From: Margaritispora aquatica
Taxonomy: Eukaryota > Ascomycota > Leotiomycetes > Helotiales > Discinellaceae
Length of the DNA: 64,000 bases
Direction: 5' to 3'
NCBI GenBank assembly: GCA_007644065.1
Contig: VJWN01000011.1
Location: 558,001 to 622,000, forward strand
The notes beneath the pieces are model-generated. The model saw only the letters and a list, made by a program, of their open reading frames with translations. It was not told the origin of the DNA and made no database searches. Numbering within the stretch: the first letter of the stretch is position 1; every line of letters begins with the position of its first letter. This document shows positions 47,200-58,959 of the stretch, piece by piece. Position numbers and translations under genes: made by a program.

Positions 47200-48847
47200 A
47201 TGCGGACTTCAGCTGTGTACACCTGCAACAGGTGTCTCAATGCCATCAAGAGTTCACCTGGACGCCGGCCACAAGGAGGATTATTGGCACCTTTAAGAGT
47301 AGGTGCCAGAAGTATATCCTCTGGACAACACAAGTCGACACCATTACAGGCAAAGCAACAAACTTCGAACAATGATCTGGGAAGGAGGGCGGCGTCTACT
47401 ATGGGGCAGCAGGTGAAGAACAAGACGATGGATTTCACAAGCCCAGGTGTATCAGCAACCTCACCAGCTCCCGAAATCAATAGCAGACCACTTTTGATGC
47501 CGAACAATCTCTTCCACCCATTATCGAAGTCACCTTCCCCCGAGATGAGAAGAAGGGCAACGTTCATCAAGCAACATGCATATTGTCCACATCCAGATCA
47601 CCACCAAACTCGTTTGCCCATGAACCCAGATGATCCAGAAGCAAGAAAGCCTGCCACAGGAGGGTTGCCTCCAGCGCATGTGAACTTCGAGTGTCCGGAT
47701 TGCGGAATACCTGTGTCATGTTCAGAAGAGCATTGGGCCGACGATTACGAATCTCACCTGGAGATATGTGATACATTAAGAGAGATCAATGAGGACGACC
47801 ATGATTTGAGGTCCGGACGTTTCTTTCCAGAATTCGAGTACCCACCGGATCAAATTGAAGAAGCCATGGTGAACATGACAAACTGGGATACCTTCTTATT
47901 TTCTAGAGAATTCAAGGCCATTAACGATGAAAGAAGTCTTAGACAAGCAACTAGACTCTTAACATATCCTGTCACTATTGGAAGTGTGTTGCATGAGTTG
48001 AGCCCATATAGTTTGAAGCAGGATGGTCGATTGACCGTCGAGGGCCTTAAGAGTTTGAGCGGTATGTTATACTCCTGGTTCTCAGCTTCTTAACTAAGTT
48101 CTCTCTAGCATTACGTTACACTCTTCATCCACCACGATCAGGTGGTTCGTCAGATATTAAAGGCCTCAGACCAGCTCCTCCCCCTGTGAGAATATTTATT
48201 CTCGGTGCACGAGCTGAATCGTCGTTACCAAGAGAAGTCTGGGTGCAATTGACACATCTTTTCCCAAGAGTTGCCTTCCACTTGGTCTTTATTGGCCCTG
48301 AAAGCATGGCAAACAGAGATGCCGAATTTCCCCTTCCAGCAAGGACAGCAGAAAATCCATATGGAGCTATTGTTGAAGATAGATTGACAAACACGATGAA
48401 AATCAGTACCTATGTCGAATACTATCACACACTGCACAAGGCTGGCCATTTTGCTCCTTATGACCCTTACTTTGATTGCTTCATGCTGTTTCACCCAGGT
48501 CTTGGGCATCCTGCAAGCTCACACGAGTGGTCAGAGACTATCCCACAGCTATTGGAGACGAAAGTCCCCATCCTTGTCACTGGTTATACCCAATTCGATA
48601 TGGAGAGAGATATTGACTGGGTGAAGAAGACGGTTGGTGGCGAAGTAGACATGTTGATGAATCCAGGAGAGAACAGGTTCCGAAGCTTAAGATGGGACTT
48701 GAACGATCTCGATCCCCAAGATATCAGTTGTGGTAATTGGGGTGTTTGGGGTTTTAGAGGTAAAAGGTTTGTACCACCTCGTCCGCATCTCTGGCGATTT
48801 ACTTACTTGGTCATAGATACGAAACAACTCGAAAGGAGGGTGAATGA
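47200..48847 (+). CDS. mss51: Mitochondrial translational activator Mss51
   Basis: Activates translation of COX1 mRNA and holds newly made Cox1 in the mitochondrial matrix/inner membrane. Exons: 47200-48061, 48109-48766 and 48817-48847, 516 residues. The first 60 residues are a basic presequence with YTCNRCLNAI. The MYND-like zinc finger region has CPHPDHHQTRL, then FECPDCGIPVSCSEEHWADDYESHLEIC. Downstream blocks: NWDTFLFSREF, LTYPVTIGSVLHELSPYSL, HLVFIGPESM, YHTLHKAGHFAPYDPYFDCFMLFHPGLGHP and NWGVWGFRGKRYETTRKEGE, the last nine residues coming from a 31-nt final exon. The intron 1 donor is GTATGT; the intron 2 donor GTTTGT is unusual. Every join is in frame and the C-terminus fits the family. 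Confidence 0.95.
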
Positions 48848-49294
48848 GTTCATGTACGATAAGATTCTAGGAGGAGTTGAGAAGAATGTAGATATGATTG
48901 TACAAACAGAGATCATGTACAAACACACAATCTTAGAACATTCCGGTCATAGACTAGTCTTTCTATTCAATATCAGCCTTGTGAAAGCACTAACCCTAGC
49001 TCATTTAAAGACTTGCATATGCAGGTACACCACAAACAAGGAATCCTGTCGGAAATACACCTACAGCCTTGGTATGTAGAGCAGATGCCACGGCATGGAC
49101 GAATCTGCCTAGTGAATGATCATTTCCATAGATTAGACACATGTAGCAATCTCTTTCAAGTAGCTTCTCAAGAAAACCATAAAGTCTCTCCTGTCCCCCA
49201 CCTCTAAACTACATTTTAGCACCTACTTTGATCTGAGCCGAGGTAAACGCATACTGCACCATTTCAACCTACAAATTTATTAGAAGAAGCAAAC
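48848..49294. other. Intergenic region
   Basis: About 450 bases between mss51 and the tau55-like gene, in the same orientation. Nothing specific seen beyond terminator and promoter function. Confidence 0.45.
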
Positions 49295-50393
49295 ATGAGT
49301 CTGGAGGTTATCTATGTGACTCGCCATGGGGTAGGGACGTTCTCTGTCGAAATCCTCTAATTATTCTCTTCACTGCATCTTGCTCCAATGCTCTCTTCAA
49401 GCAAAGAAGGACTAACAACCACCATAGTTCCGCTCCAACTGGGTTGTAGACTCCAAAACAGGAACCTACCACAGTTCGATCCCATCCCCCACAGGCATCG
49501 CATCCGACCCTGCGCTCGCCGGAAAAGGCGTAACACAGTCCCACGAGCTCGCCGCCCACCTTGTCACCCTCTCTCCGCGCATCGAGCGCTTCTACTCCTC
49601 GCCCTTTTACCGCTGCATCCAGACCATCTCGCCGACTGTCACCTCGATCAGTAAGAATGGAAGCACCTCCGATCCCGAAACACACAAGATCCGCGGCGAG
49701 AATGGCGTGGGTGAATGGTATGGTACGGCGCGGTTTGATCATCCTTCGCCCGCGGAGCCGAAGCTGCTGAAGACCTTGTTTGAGCAGTATGATGAGCATT
49801 ATGTGCCTGTTATCAAGCCTAGTGTCAATGGAGAGAGCATTGAGGATTTGCATGATCGCACTGCGTATGCTCTACACAAGATCATCGAGCGGAGCGATGC
49901 TGAGGGCGTCAAGGCCATTGTGATTTGTACCCATGCGGCTACTTTGATTGCAATTGGAAGAGCCTTGACAGGACGCATGCCAGATGATATCGCAGAGGAA
50001 GACTTCAGGCCATTTACTTGTGGTGTCAGTACGTTTGTTAGAAAGGGCACTGAGGGCGTGAAGCTGCCTGAAGGTGTAAGGGATTGGGAGGGACCCGAAA
50101 AGGCAATCCCTAGATTGGATTGGAAGGGTGGAAATGGTGTTGGTGGCGGATGGGATTTGACTATCAGTGGTGATTGCAGCTTCTTAAGTGAAGGCGAGGA
50201 GAGAGGATGGTGAGTTGAAATTTTTTCGAAGGCGACGAAAAATCACTAACGAATCTGCAGGCGGTTCTCTGGCGACGAGTCATTCATCGATGCTGTTAGT
50301 ACGGATGCGCCAGTTGATGCAGGTGAGCTCGGCGTTGTTGTAGAAGGCAAGAAGAAAGGTACTGGTAGCCCACTGAGTCCTTCGAGACTCTAG
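49295..50393 (+). CDS. tfc7: TFIIIC tau55-like subunit with histidine-phosphatase fold
   Basis: Subunit of the RNA polymerase III factor TFIIIC, which assembles on tRNA gene A boxes. Exons: 49295-49330 (36 nt), 49428-50209 and 50261-50393, 316 residues. The start MSLEVIYVTRHGFRSNW matches the Tfc7/YNL108C family. Phosphatase-fold landmarks: RHG at 10-12, SSPFYRC, GEWYG, and CTHAATL, so the catalytic His, Arg and Glu positions look retained. The tail SGDCSFLSEGEERGWRFSGDESF is the tau55/TFIIIC subunit 6-type motif, split by intron 2 inside the Trp codon (TG+G). That tail distinguishes it from an ordinary phosphoglycerate mutase. Convergent with the acid phosphatase (about 300 bases apart). Confidence 0.9.
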
Positions 50394-50692
50394 TGAACTA
50401 TCACCGACAATGCTTCACATCAAAGTTGTCACGCGAAGGAGAATACCTAAACAAGAGTAATTTATTAGAGAAGCTCTATAGAAGTTACACACCAGAATAT
50501 CTAGTGTGTTGTTGAATACAACTTGAATTTCTTTCAAACTTCCTCCCATGCTGTCAACCTGCTGCATTTAATCTTTCCATGCCTTAGACCTGAAGTCTTT
50601 CCTCCCTTGCCGAAACACTGAAGGAATTCCACTACGACCCTTATTCTTACACTTAATATCAGGATCAACGATTTAAGCAACTTCAAACTCAT

Positions 50693-52342
50693 CTAGTAGC
50701 CGGAAGGCTCTGGTTTCTCTGGAAAGGGACTTTTATCTAAATTACTCAGGCACCCTTGCTTCCAATGTGATGGAGTGAATTTGTCAACAATACTCTTGAA
50801 GGCTTCCTACAAGTGAGTTAGTAGATGTAAGATCAGACTTTACTTGAAGAGAACTGACAAGCGTGCAAAATGACTCGTCACCCTTGAAATGCTTGCCAAC
50901 AGGCTTGCATCCTGGAATATTCATTACTTTGTCGTTGTATCGCACTCGGACGAAATATCCATCCATCTTCGCTTTGTCAGAATTTGTAAGATTAGAAAAC
51001 TTCTGACGGGCAATGGAGTTAGCGGTCGGTGTCGCAGCTGACCCAAATATACTAGCGAACCAGCCTCTCTCTGTTTGCACTATCGAGCTTGCGGTTGTTG
51101 CACCACTCTGACCCGAGGCCTTGAACATCTCAAGTGCAATATGAGACGTGTAGGGTGGCCACGGTTCACCCTCAAAAGCCCCCAAGCTTGCGAGAACGGC
51201 GGCGAGAGTGGTGTCGTGACATCCGCTTAGACCCAACTTGATAGCTTTCTCACCTCCCCTACCTGTACCAGTAGAACCGTCTTTTCCACCAACCTCAACA
51301 TAGCCATCGTGACTATTCTTCTCCACAGAGCCCACCATTCTTTCGACCACGTCCCCTAATAAACCTCCGATACCCAAACTTCGATACTCTTCCGACTCTT
51401 GGTAGCCACTGAACCATTCTTCCACCCCAATCTGTTCAATAATCTTTCGGCCTTTGGGATCGTAGAACTCCTTCGGTAACCTAGTTTCCGGGCCATGAGC
51501 CAAAGTTGAGTTGATAGTATCCATGATACCCGAGAGTCGCGGGTGTGAATCGACAGCTACTCGCTTGTTACCTGATTCGGGCATCCATTTGCTGATAAGT
51601 TTATTCAAATACTCGACCTCATCTGTGGTATTCCACCTGTCTGCTGTCCTCTGTGCAAACGCCCGGGAGAGTTGAGCAAATCTCCTGCAATTACTGTCAT
51701 TTGGGAAAAGAGTCTCATCGGCTGGTGCTCTCGTGATAATCGTCACTGGGGGAAATGATGCACTTCTGTTTTTGGATGGATACATGCCCCAAAAGGTTTG
51801 CTGAAGACTCTCCAAAGCTCGTGGAATAGGGGTAGCTCGGAGGTATATCATGCTACGAGACGTTAGTGCATTCAATAATTACACACTGCAAACTGAATGT
51901 TGACATACTCTGCATCCTCGATCGAGGGTGGCATGTAACTCAATTGATCCACATAGAGATGCCTGAGCCTTCGTCCGAGATCATACGTAGTCTGTCTTCC
52001 AGTGTCTGTCAATTCTCCCAAGTTACAGATATTGTCAACTTCTCCTTTTGGCCCGGAAGCGATGACTGGTCCATCATCCGAGCCAAAAGTTTCCATTCTT
52101 CTTCGCCATTGCATATTACTCCACTTCCCCTCTACTGCTTCGTATGTGGCACTAGTCATTTGACGAGCCACTGCACAGTATGGCCAAAATGGTTGAAGTC
52201 CAGCGTTCTGGAATCGAGCCGATACAGGTGATCTCTCACCATGACGTAGAAGGACTTGGACGAGCTGAAGCTGTAAGCCCTCCGGATAGAGCTTTTCTAG
52301 CTCGTCCTTGGAATAAGGTCCTCGAGGCTGTAAGGTAGTCAT
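50693..52342 (-). CDS. Histidine acid phosphatase, non-secreted type
   Basis: Hydrolyses phosphate monoesters with a phosphohistidine intermediate. Minus-strand exons: 52342-51909, 51852-50859 and 50806-50693, 513 residues. The catalytic motif RHGERSP is at 33-39 and the acid HD pair in GLSGCHDTTLA at about 357-358. No signal peptide or anchor is seen (start MTTLQPRGPYS), so it is unlike secreted phytase/PHO5 types and closer to the lysophosphatidic acid phosphatase/ACP6-like branch (inference). The final exon encodes EAFKSIVDKFTP and ends SGY. Intron donors are GTATGT and GTCAGT; frames join cleanly (GA+C gives Asp). Head to head with the PPR gene, 239 bases apart. Confidence 0.92.
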
Positions 52343-52581
52343 GATAAGTTTGAAAATCTCTTAACTATCAAAGACTTTCATAACACGAACATGCTTGGTA
52401 GGCTAGGAACGGCGCGTCGAAGGCAGCCCTAGGTTGATACAATAGTGGGGATGCCGTTTGCGGCTCGGCGGGATCAGAAGAGCCTCATCGCGAATCTCTT
52501 AGAATATGGAGAATCGACCACATTTCACCAAATATGCGATTACGTCCCCAACACCAATCTGATGCGCTGAATTAGACAAGG
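52343..52581. promoter_or_regulatory. Bidirectional promoter, acid phosphatase and PPR gene
   Basis: Only 239 bases separate the divergent starts, so both promoters overlap here. No motif assigned. Confidence 0.5.
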
Positions 52582-55341
52582 ATGAATCATTCCTACATCT
52601 GCCAATCTTGTCGGTCACGATTGGCTCAAGTACGGCCCAAAAAGATTGTACAATGGCACTCAAGAGCAGCCTTCATTTCTCTAGCTGGATCCAAACCACG
52701 AACACAACCTCAGCCAGCTAATGACTCCAGGGACGACATTCTCAGCCTCGGAGACAATCAATCAAACAGAAAGGGAAGATATGCTGCAATACTACCTGAG
52801 AGGAAGAAGCGCCTGCCAATACCCAAGCACCCAAGCCCTGGAGATGAATTAGAGGCTTTGTTTGCAGATGTTGTCGGAGCATCAGAACCAGAATCCAAAA
52901 TCAATTCTTCAGAACCGGATCCTTTTATCACGGAGCCTCTGCCGCTAGATGTTTCTCGGGGGAGCGTGTCGAGGACAACGGCTCGTCAACATACCCCCAA
53001 ACTTCACAGTGCTTATCAGCACCACGCCTCAACTTTCGAACCATACAAGAACGTAGAGACTTTAAAAGAAATACTCAAAACACCGAGCCGTACAGTAGAA
53101 GCTTGGGAATTCTTCAAAGAGAATTTCACTAGTGAAGCTCCTAATGACAATACGCCAGTGTACCTGAACAAGCTAGCAAGCTCGATGAGGAATCGTCTGA
53201 TATTTGCGAAAGCCAACGATCCTTTCTCAGAGGTCCTACCATCTGCAAATGAGATATCTCAAGTTTATCTCAGACTCGGCATGCTTCAAGGCTGGTGGTG
53301 GTCTGATTTAGCATTGGTGCTTGTCGAGAATATCCTCAAGGTTCGAAAACACTGGCCGAGAGACGACGAGAAAGAAGCAATCCTTGTAAAAGAGCTTTTG
53401 GGAGCATGGAATGTTGTTTGTCGACCATTTGAAAAGCTTCAATATCAGCTTCCTCAAGGCTCGTCGCTGGACTGGTCACACTTGCCTTCAATTTCAACAC
53501 AAGATGTAGAATCTGTCTCAAGGAAACGAGGTCCAGCTGCAAGTTTTGCGTTGCTCACGCCTCCCTTTTCAATTGGACATCTCGGTAGACTACCTTTGGT
53601 GACATTTAGTACCTTTGAGATCCTCACAGACGAAAGTTCAAAAGCAGCAAAGGAACTATCTGCAGATATATCAAGTTTCAAAAGTTTGTTGACTCGTCTT
53701 GCTTCTCTTCCGGCTTTTACGAACGAGCATTTTGGACCGCTTACAGAAGAACTGTTTGGAAAAGAAGTTGGTCCATATATCAAAGACAACTTTGCTGCTA
53801 TCAAGAAAAAGGCTTTTGATATGAACGAAGTTGAGGACGAGCCAGAGCGAAGAAAGGAATATCAGCCTCATCTATCACACATGGGTGTACAAACTAGACA
53901 AAGTACAATCACGAAGCGAGTTCACGATGCAGTAAACCGACGTGACCTTGGTGCACTGGACTTACTGTGGAGTGATGTGGTTCATTGGCCTGTACGCCAG
54001 GATATTCCGACAGACAGGAAGCGAAAAAGCTCTGAGACTGGAACAATGTCTTTAGAGCTTTGCAACCTGTTCCTGTTATCTTACATGTCGATTCGTCAGC
54101 CAGACAGGTCAATTGATGTATGGAATCACTTGGTTGGCTGTGGTTTAGTTCCAAGTCTACAAACCTGGGAAAGCATGTTATCTGGCTGCAAGGCTGCACG
54201 GCATTGGGTGGGGATCGAGGAAGTATGGAAGAAGATGCATATGTTGAATGTGACACCTGATGTCAAATTATGGACCACAAGGATAAGTGGTCTAATTGAA
54301 TGCAGGCAATTCGATCTTGGAATCAGAGCACTAGATGAGATGGGCCGGTCATGGGTGGCAGCTGCTAAGCTTCAACATCCCTATAAGTCGTTGTCCGAGC
54401 TGCTGCTTGTGGACGATGTAGTGTCCTTCCCAAAGCCTAGCATCGGAACAGTCAACGCAGCAATCAACGGATTGCTCTTCTGGGAGAAGATTCAGCCAGC
54501 AAAGCAGATCCTCGCGTGGGCCAGCAAGTTCGGCATTTCTCCTGACATAATAACCTACAACACGCTCCTAAAATCCTTCGTCAAAACCGGCCGCAGCGCT
54601 GAAGCAAGCTCCCTCCTCAAACAAATGTCAGACTCTGGCATCCAAGCTGACGTCTTCACATTCACCACCATCCTCGACTTTACATTCAGCACCGCCAAGG
54701 ATATGACGCCCGAGGAGCAAAGCCAGCTCGTACACACCACCTTCGAGAGCATGGAGAACTCAGGCGTCAAGCCAAACGCGCACACATACAGCAAGATCAT
54801 CTACGAGCTCCTGCAAACCAACAAGGGAGACCTAACGACCATCAACGCCGTGCTTGAGCGCATGGGCAAGCAAGGCCTCGAACCCAGCCCGCATATCTTC
54901 ACCGCGCTCATGGAGCACTACTTTGAGCAAGAGCCCGCTGATCTCGACGTGATTCGCGCGCTCATCAGCCGTGCTGGCTCTGTAGTTGGCAGCGCCGACC
55001 ACGTTTTTTGGGATAGAGTAATTGAAGGCTACAGTCGCATAGGCGAGACCGACGCCGCGCTCAAGGTCCTAAGCAAGGTCAATGCCACGAAGTCGTTCTG
55101 CTCATGGCGTACGCTATCAACGCTGATGATTGCGCTGGTGCAAAAGGAGGAATGGGATATAGCTAGGACGTTGGTCAGAAACGCGGCGAAGGATATGGGT
55201 GGGCCGATCGAGAAGGAGGCGAGAGGTAGTGATGGACAACATGTGTTCTGGCAAAATGCGTATGATTTGGAGTTGGTAGATAAGGATCTGGGGTTCGATG
55301 AGGAGTATAAACCTGAGATGAGGTGGCAGGGGCCGATGTAG
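52582..55341 (+). CDS. Mitochondrial pentatricopeptide-repeat protein
   Basis: Single exon, 919 residues. PPR proteins bind organelle RNA for processing, stability or translation. The N-terminus has a basic presequence with CQSCRSRLAQVRPKKIVQWHSR. Residues about 60-450 are less ordered and charged. Helical pairs of the PPR type are clear in the second half: a run at about 500-560 (SIDVWNHLVGCGLVPSLQTWESML), then from about 640 to 790 TVNAAINGLLF, YNTLLKSFVKTGRSAEASSLLKQMSDSGIQADVFTFTTIL and AHTYSKIIYELLQTN. Target RNA cannot be deduced. Codons become GC-richer after about 54450, possibly because of the PPR array. Convergent with mtw1 (152 bases between stops). Confidence 0.9.
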   Translation: MNHSYICQSCRSRLAQVRPKKIVQWHSRAAFISLAGSKPRTQPQPANDSRDDILSLGDNQSNRKGRYAAILPERKKRLPIPKHPSPGDELEALFADVVGASEPESKINSSEPDPFITEPLPLDVSRGSVSRTTARQHTPKLHSAYQHHASTFEPYKNVETLKEILKTPSRTVEAWEFFKENFTSEAPNDNTPVYLNKLASSMRNRLIFAKANDPFSEVLPSANEISQVYLRLGMLQGWWWSDLALVLVENILKVRKHWPRDDEKEAILVKELLGAWNVVCRPFEKLQYQLPQGSSLDWSHLPSISTQDVESVSRKRGPAASFALLTPPFSIGHLGRLPLVTFSTFEILTDESSKAAKELSADISSFKSLLTRLASLPAFTNEHFGPLTEELFGKEVGPYIKDNFAAIKKKAFDMNEVEDEPERRKEYQPHLSHMGVQTRQSTITKRVHDAVNRRDLGALDLLWSDVVHWPVRQDIPTDRKRKSSETGTMSLELCNLFLLSYMSIRQPDRSIDVWNHLVGCGLVPSLQTWESMLSGCKAARHWVGIEEVWKKMHMLNVTPDVKLWTTRISGLIECRQFDLGIRALDEMGRSWVAAAKLQHPYKSLSELLLVDDVVSFPKPSIGTVNAAINGLLFWEKIQPAKQILAWASKFGISPDIITYNTLLKSFVKTGRSAEASSLLKQMSDSGIQADVFTFTTILDFTFSTAKDMTPEEQSQLVHTTFESMENSGVKPNAHTYSKIIYELLQTNKGDLTTINAVLERMGKQGLEPSPHIFTALMEHYFEQEPADLDVIRALISRAGSVVGSADHVFWDRVIEGYSRIGETDAALKVLSKVNATKSFCSWRTLSTLMIALVQKEEWDIARTLVRNAAKDMGGPIEKEARGSDGQHVFWQNAYDLELVDKDLGFDEEYKPEMRWQGPM

Positions 55342-55493
55342 AAATTCTGTAAGATTGTGTCGATACTTAGTTCGAATCATAATACATTGTATAAGACATG
55401 CTCACTCAAGTCATTGCCTACTCCCAACCCATATGAGGTATCTTAAGCACTCAAACGCCATTTCAAACCACCATCCCATTGACTCAATCACAA

Positions 55494-56605
55494 TCAAGCA
55501 CTCTGATCCATAGGATCTCCCTCCGTCACTCCACCCACAATACTCACCACCTTCTCCAGACTCTCCACCTCACCCATCGCCAAACTCCTCCCCTCACCCT
55601 GCCACTCCCCATCCCTCACTCCGCCCTGCTTGCCCAGCTCCAAGCCCCTCACATCCTCCAAATGCCTCCTCGTCTCCTTCTCCACAAATTCGAGCCTCGT
55701 CCGCCTCCACGTCTTCTGCTCCTCATCCACCGTCCCGTACTCTGCATCTCCATCCCCATCCCTCAGCTCTCGTAACCTCGGCTCGAGATTCTCCAGCAGG
55801 CTCTTGAGGGCCGGCACTTGCGAGAGCGCGAAGTTAGTCGTCGTGCTGAGCGGGTCGTGGCCCGATAAATGGCCTTTGTCTTGCAGGAACGCAAACGCGG
55901 GATACGTCTCCTGAATCGTGGCGGGCGCGTCCATCGCCGTGTCGTCTGCCTCCTCCTGCTTAGGTCTCGCACCCCCTTGGTTCAGAAGCAGCATCTTCAG
56001 ACTGCGTATCGTCGCCTCATTCCTCGCCTTCTCCGCCACGAGCAACGCGTGCAACTTCAACGCCTCCCTATACCTCCTCCGCAACCCATCGACCTTTTCC
56101 CTCGTCAAGGCATCGCCCTCCTCCCCGCCATCACCCCTCCCCAAATGCAAGCTCAAGCCCTCGTAATGCCGCAGCCTGATCCAGCACCGCAGCTCCGGCG
56201 GCACCGACAGCGTGTTACGCAGCGCGTACACCTCCAGCTTGTCGAAGTTGAGGTCGATCTTCGCCTGGAACAGCGTCTCGAACTGGTGCATCCCGTTTTC
56301 GATCTCGTACTTGCACGCCGAGAGGATGGCGTCCGCGGCGTCCGGGGTGGCTTTTGAGGGCACGCGGAACCCGATGTTCGAGGGCGAGGCGGAGAGGAGA
56401 CCTTTCTCCACGGCGTTGATCGCTTTGATGGAGAGCTCGTTGATGCTGTTGATTATGTCGTCGATCAGGGCCTGTGGGGGGACGGAGGGTTAGTGTCTGC
56501 AGTTTGCAGGGAATGGACGGGGGATGGGTATGGTGAACGCACAATGGGTCGGTATGTGAGATGTTCTGTGAGGAGGACGGTGTCTTCTTCTACTGATGCG
56601 CTCAT
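55494..56605 (-). CDS. mtw1: Kinetochore protein Mtw1/Mis12
   Basis: Subunit of the MIND/Mis12 complex that links the inner kinetochore to Ndc80. Minus-strand exons: 56605-56543 (63 nt) and 56471-55494, 346 residues (yeast Mtw1 289). Start MSASVEEDTVLLTEHLTYRPI then ALIDDIINSINELSIKAINAVEKGL, the conserved N-terminal helix pair, then YEIENGMHQFETLFQAKIDLNFDKLEVYALRN. The middle and C-terminal parts are coiled-coil type, with many Leu, Glu and Arg. The intron is GTGCGT...CACAG and joins as Ile-Ala. The gene is compact and unusually GC-rich on this strand. Confidence 0.93.
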
Positions 56606-58959
56606 CTTGCTGAGAGTGAGTGCTCAAGGAGCACTTTGCGCCGGAGGTGATTGTCGTCGCCAAGTGGATATCACAGAGAATTTGACATATACAATTGAGG
56701 CTCAGCAGTGCGGGCCAGCGTGCTATCTGGATACAGGTATTATTACAGCTCGTTATGTTGTTGTCTTCGTCGTCTGTGGTTTGGCATTTCGCATTTCACT
56801 CTGTTGATATTTACAAGCAGCACAGTCGCGGGGTGGACGCGCTTTGCTGACAGGGTTTATCGAGTGATCACATGACCGAGCGATCTCAGCCCTGTTCCTT
56901 TTTGATCCTCAGGCAAACACTTTCTCGATAAGTAAAAGTATAACTTCACTACTCGTAAATATATCACTACCCATACTGAATTACACCCATTTTATCACCT
57001 TGCTCAAAATCCCAAAGAATCGCATCTCTTCCATCTACTCCTTGTCCTTATCCATCCCAACCCCAAACCAACCCCGCATGCTCGCTCCTGCAGCACCGAA
57101 GACCCTCGAGCCTCCTCTACTGTCCGTTTCATACTCATCTGAAACTCGAAACGTCCACATTCATTCATCCCATGCATGTTCCTGTATCTCAGCAACCACC
57201 CCATACTGTACCACGGTCCATGAACTCCTCCCCCCCTTTCCTCTCCCTCCCTGTCTGCTCCAAACGTTTTTTCTCTCCGCTTCAAGATTTGCGATCTTCG
57301 AAAGATCATAAGATCATTTACATGGGACCATTGTGCCCCCTGGAAAAGTGCGGATTCCTGGTGCTGTTTTGTCTCACCTTTTTGTTTGCCATTATCCGGC
57401 ACATTACCTCACCTCGCCTCACCTCACTTGCGGAGCACGTACAGTTGAAACATCCAAACCTTGAGGCTGATATCTATTCGATACTCGTACCTCCATTTCC
57501 ATCCGGCTCTCCTGTCAGCTTTTTGACACAATTGGGGGGGGACCCAACTCTTCCTCTCCTCTCCTGGTTTCCAGATACGAGTTAATTGCGCTGACTATGT
57601 CAAAAACGTGCAGGGCAAGGGCAAAACGTGCTAACAAGCTCGAGCAAGTGCTGATGTGAGCAAATCTCGCTGCCAACTGCCAAACTGGCGGGTCCTCTCT
57701 CCCTCTCCGTCAGCAATTCTCTTCCCTCCTTCTTCACGATGGGACATTTATCATTGGAACATACAGTACTGTACCGTATCGGCTGGGTTTGATCATATGA
57801 ATGCCCTAACCAAAACCAAAAGCCAAGCATGGCCTATCCTGTCCTCAACAAGCTAGGGAGAGAGAGAGACGGGACGGGCTGGGCTGGGCTGGGCTGGATT
57901 CGGGAAGAAAAGCATGGTACGATATCGCTCGCGGCTCTTGAGACAGAACCTCACTAGTCACTAGTCACTGCTTTACCTACTGCCGGTACAGTCTTCCCGA
58001 ACAGGCAGAGACGGTGCACAACAACCAACCGTGGTGAACCATGTCCTACCATGTCCTGCCCTGTTCTGTCCTGTGCTCAAAAACAGTCGCATGAGAACAC
58101 CAACAAAGCTCCGTGATTTCCACATCAAGCCTTTTTGCGCACCGACCGCCAGAACCGACAAGCAAGTGTCAAGTATCAAGTATCAAAACGTCAGCCTACA
58201 GTACCTTAGTGAGTGGTGGCTCATCACGGAAAGAAAGTTAGGCATTTCCGGCCCCCAACCAACTCACACGAATTATTCCATCGCGTCTCCTTTCATGAGA
58301 TGCTTTGGTTGAGATTGAGTAAGTGACTGGGTGTATGTGTTGCTGAGATTTGATGTGGTGTCTGTCAATGCTGCTATTTCCAAAGACTGAAATGCATGGA
58401 CCTTCAATGATATTACATAAGTAAATTCTAGACTTCTACCCAAGGTATCTAAGCGAAGCAAAAAAGGAGTATCCCGAATGAGAAGGAACACTTCATGACA
58501 CACATCCTCAACTCAATCACTGCAAGTACATTAAATCACAATGGGGATCAACAAGAGAAGAGATGCAAATAATGTCTTTCAACCAGAATTAGATTATTCT
58601 CCTCCTCTCTACAGCTCCTACTTTTCCAAATAGCTATCCAAAATACAAGTAGCGTAGCCAGCCATTCAGCCACATGCCCATCCGCTCATGTCTCCATAAG
58701 CGATGGCTCTCTCACTCTCTCAGAAACACACACACGACATGACAGACACTCGCTAAAAACAAGCAAGCCGCCCGCCTGGTATAAAGTTCTCGGTCTTAAA
58801 TTTGCAACACCAAAAACGCCTTGCCTTGCCCTTCCGTCCCGTTCTGTCTATTCAGAATAGGGTTGCGAGTACCTAGGGCAGGGCTTAACACGAATCGAAT
58901 CTCTCTCGCTTTTCCCGTTCGGATTGTTTATTTCACACCAACAATCTCAGATTGAGTAT
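56606..58959. other. Gene-empty stretch
   Basis: About 2.35 kb with no recognisable gene. The + strand is pyrimidine-rich around 57.0-57.6 kb. A GGGCT repeat lies at 57875-57897 and repeated CTAGTCA at about 57954-57967. Open frames there are composition-driven. Confidence 0.5.
57875..57897. repeat. GGGCT pentamer repeat
   Basis: About four GGGCT units in intergenic DNA. Confidence 0.85.

Noticed and set aside
57172..57585. 137-residue + ORF
   Set aside because: Pyrimidine-rich composition gives Pro/Ser/Leu bias; no domain recognised.
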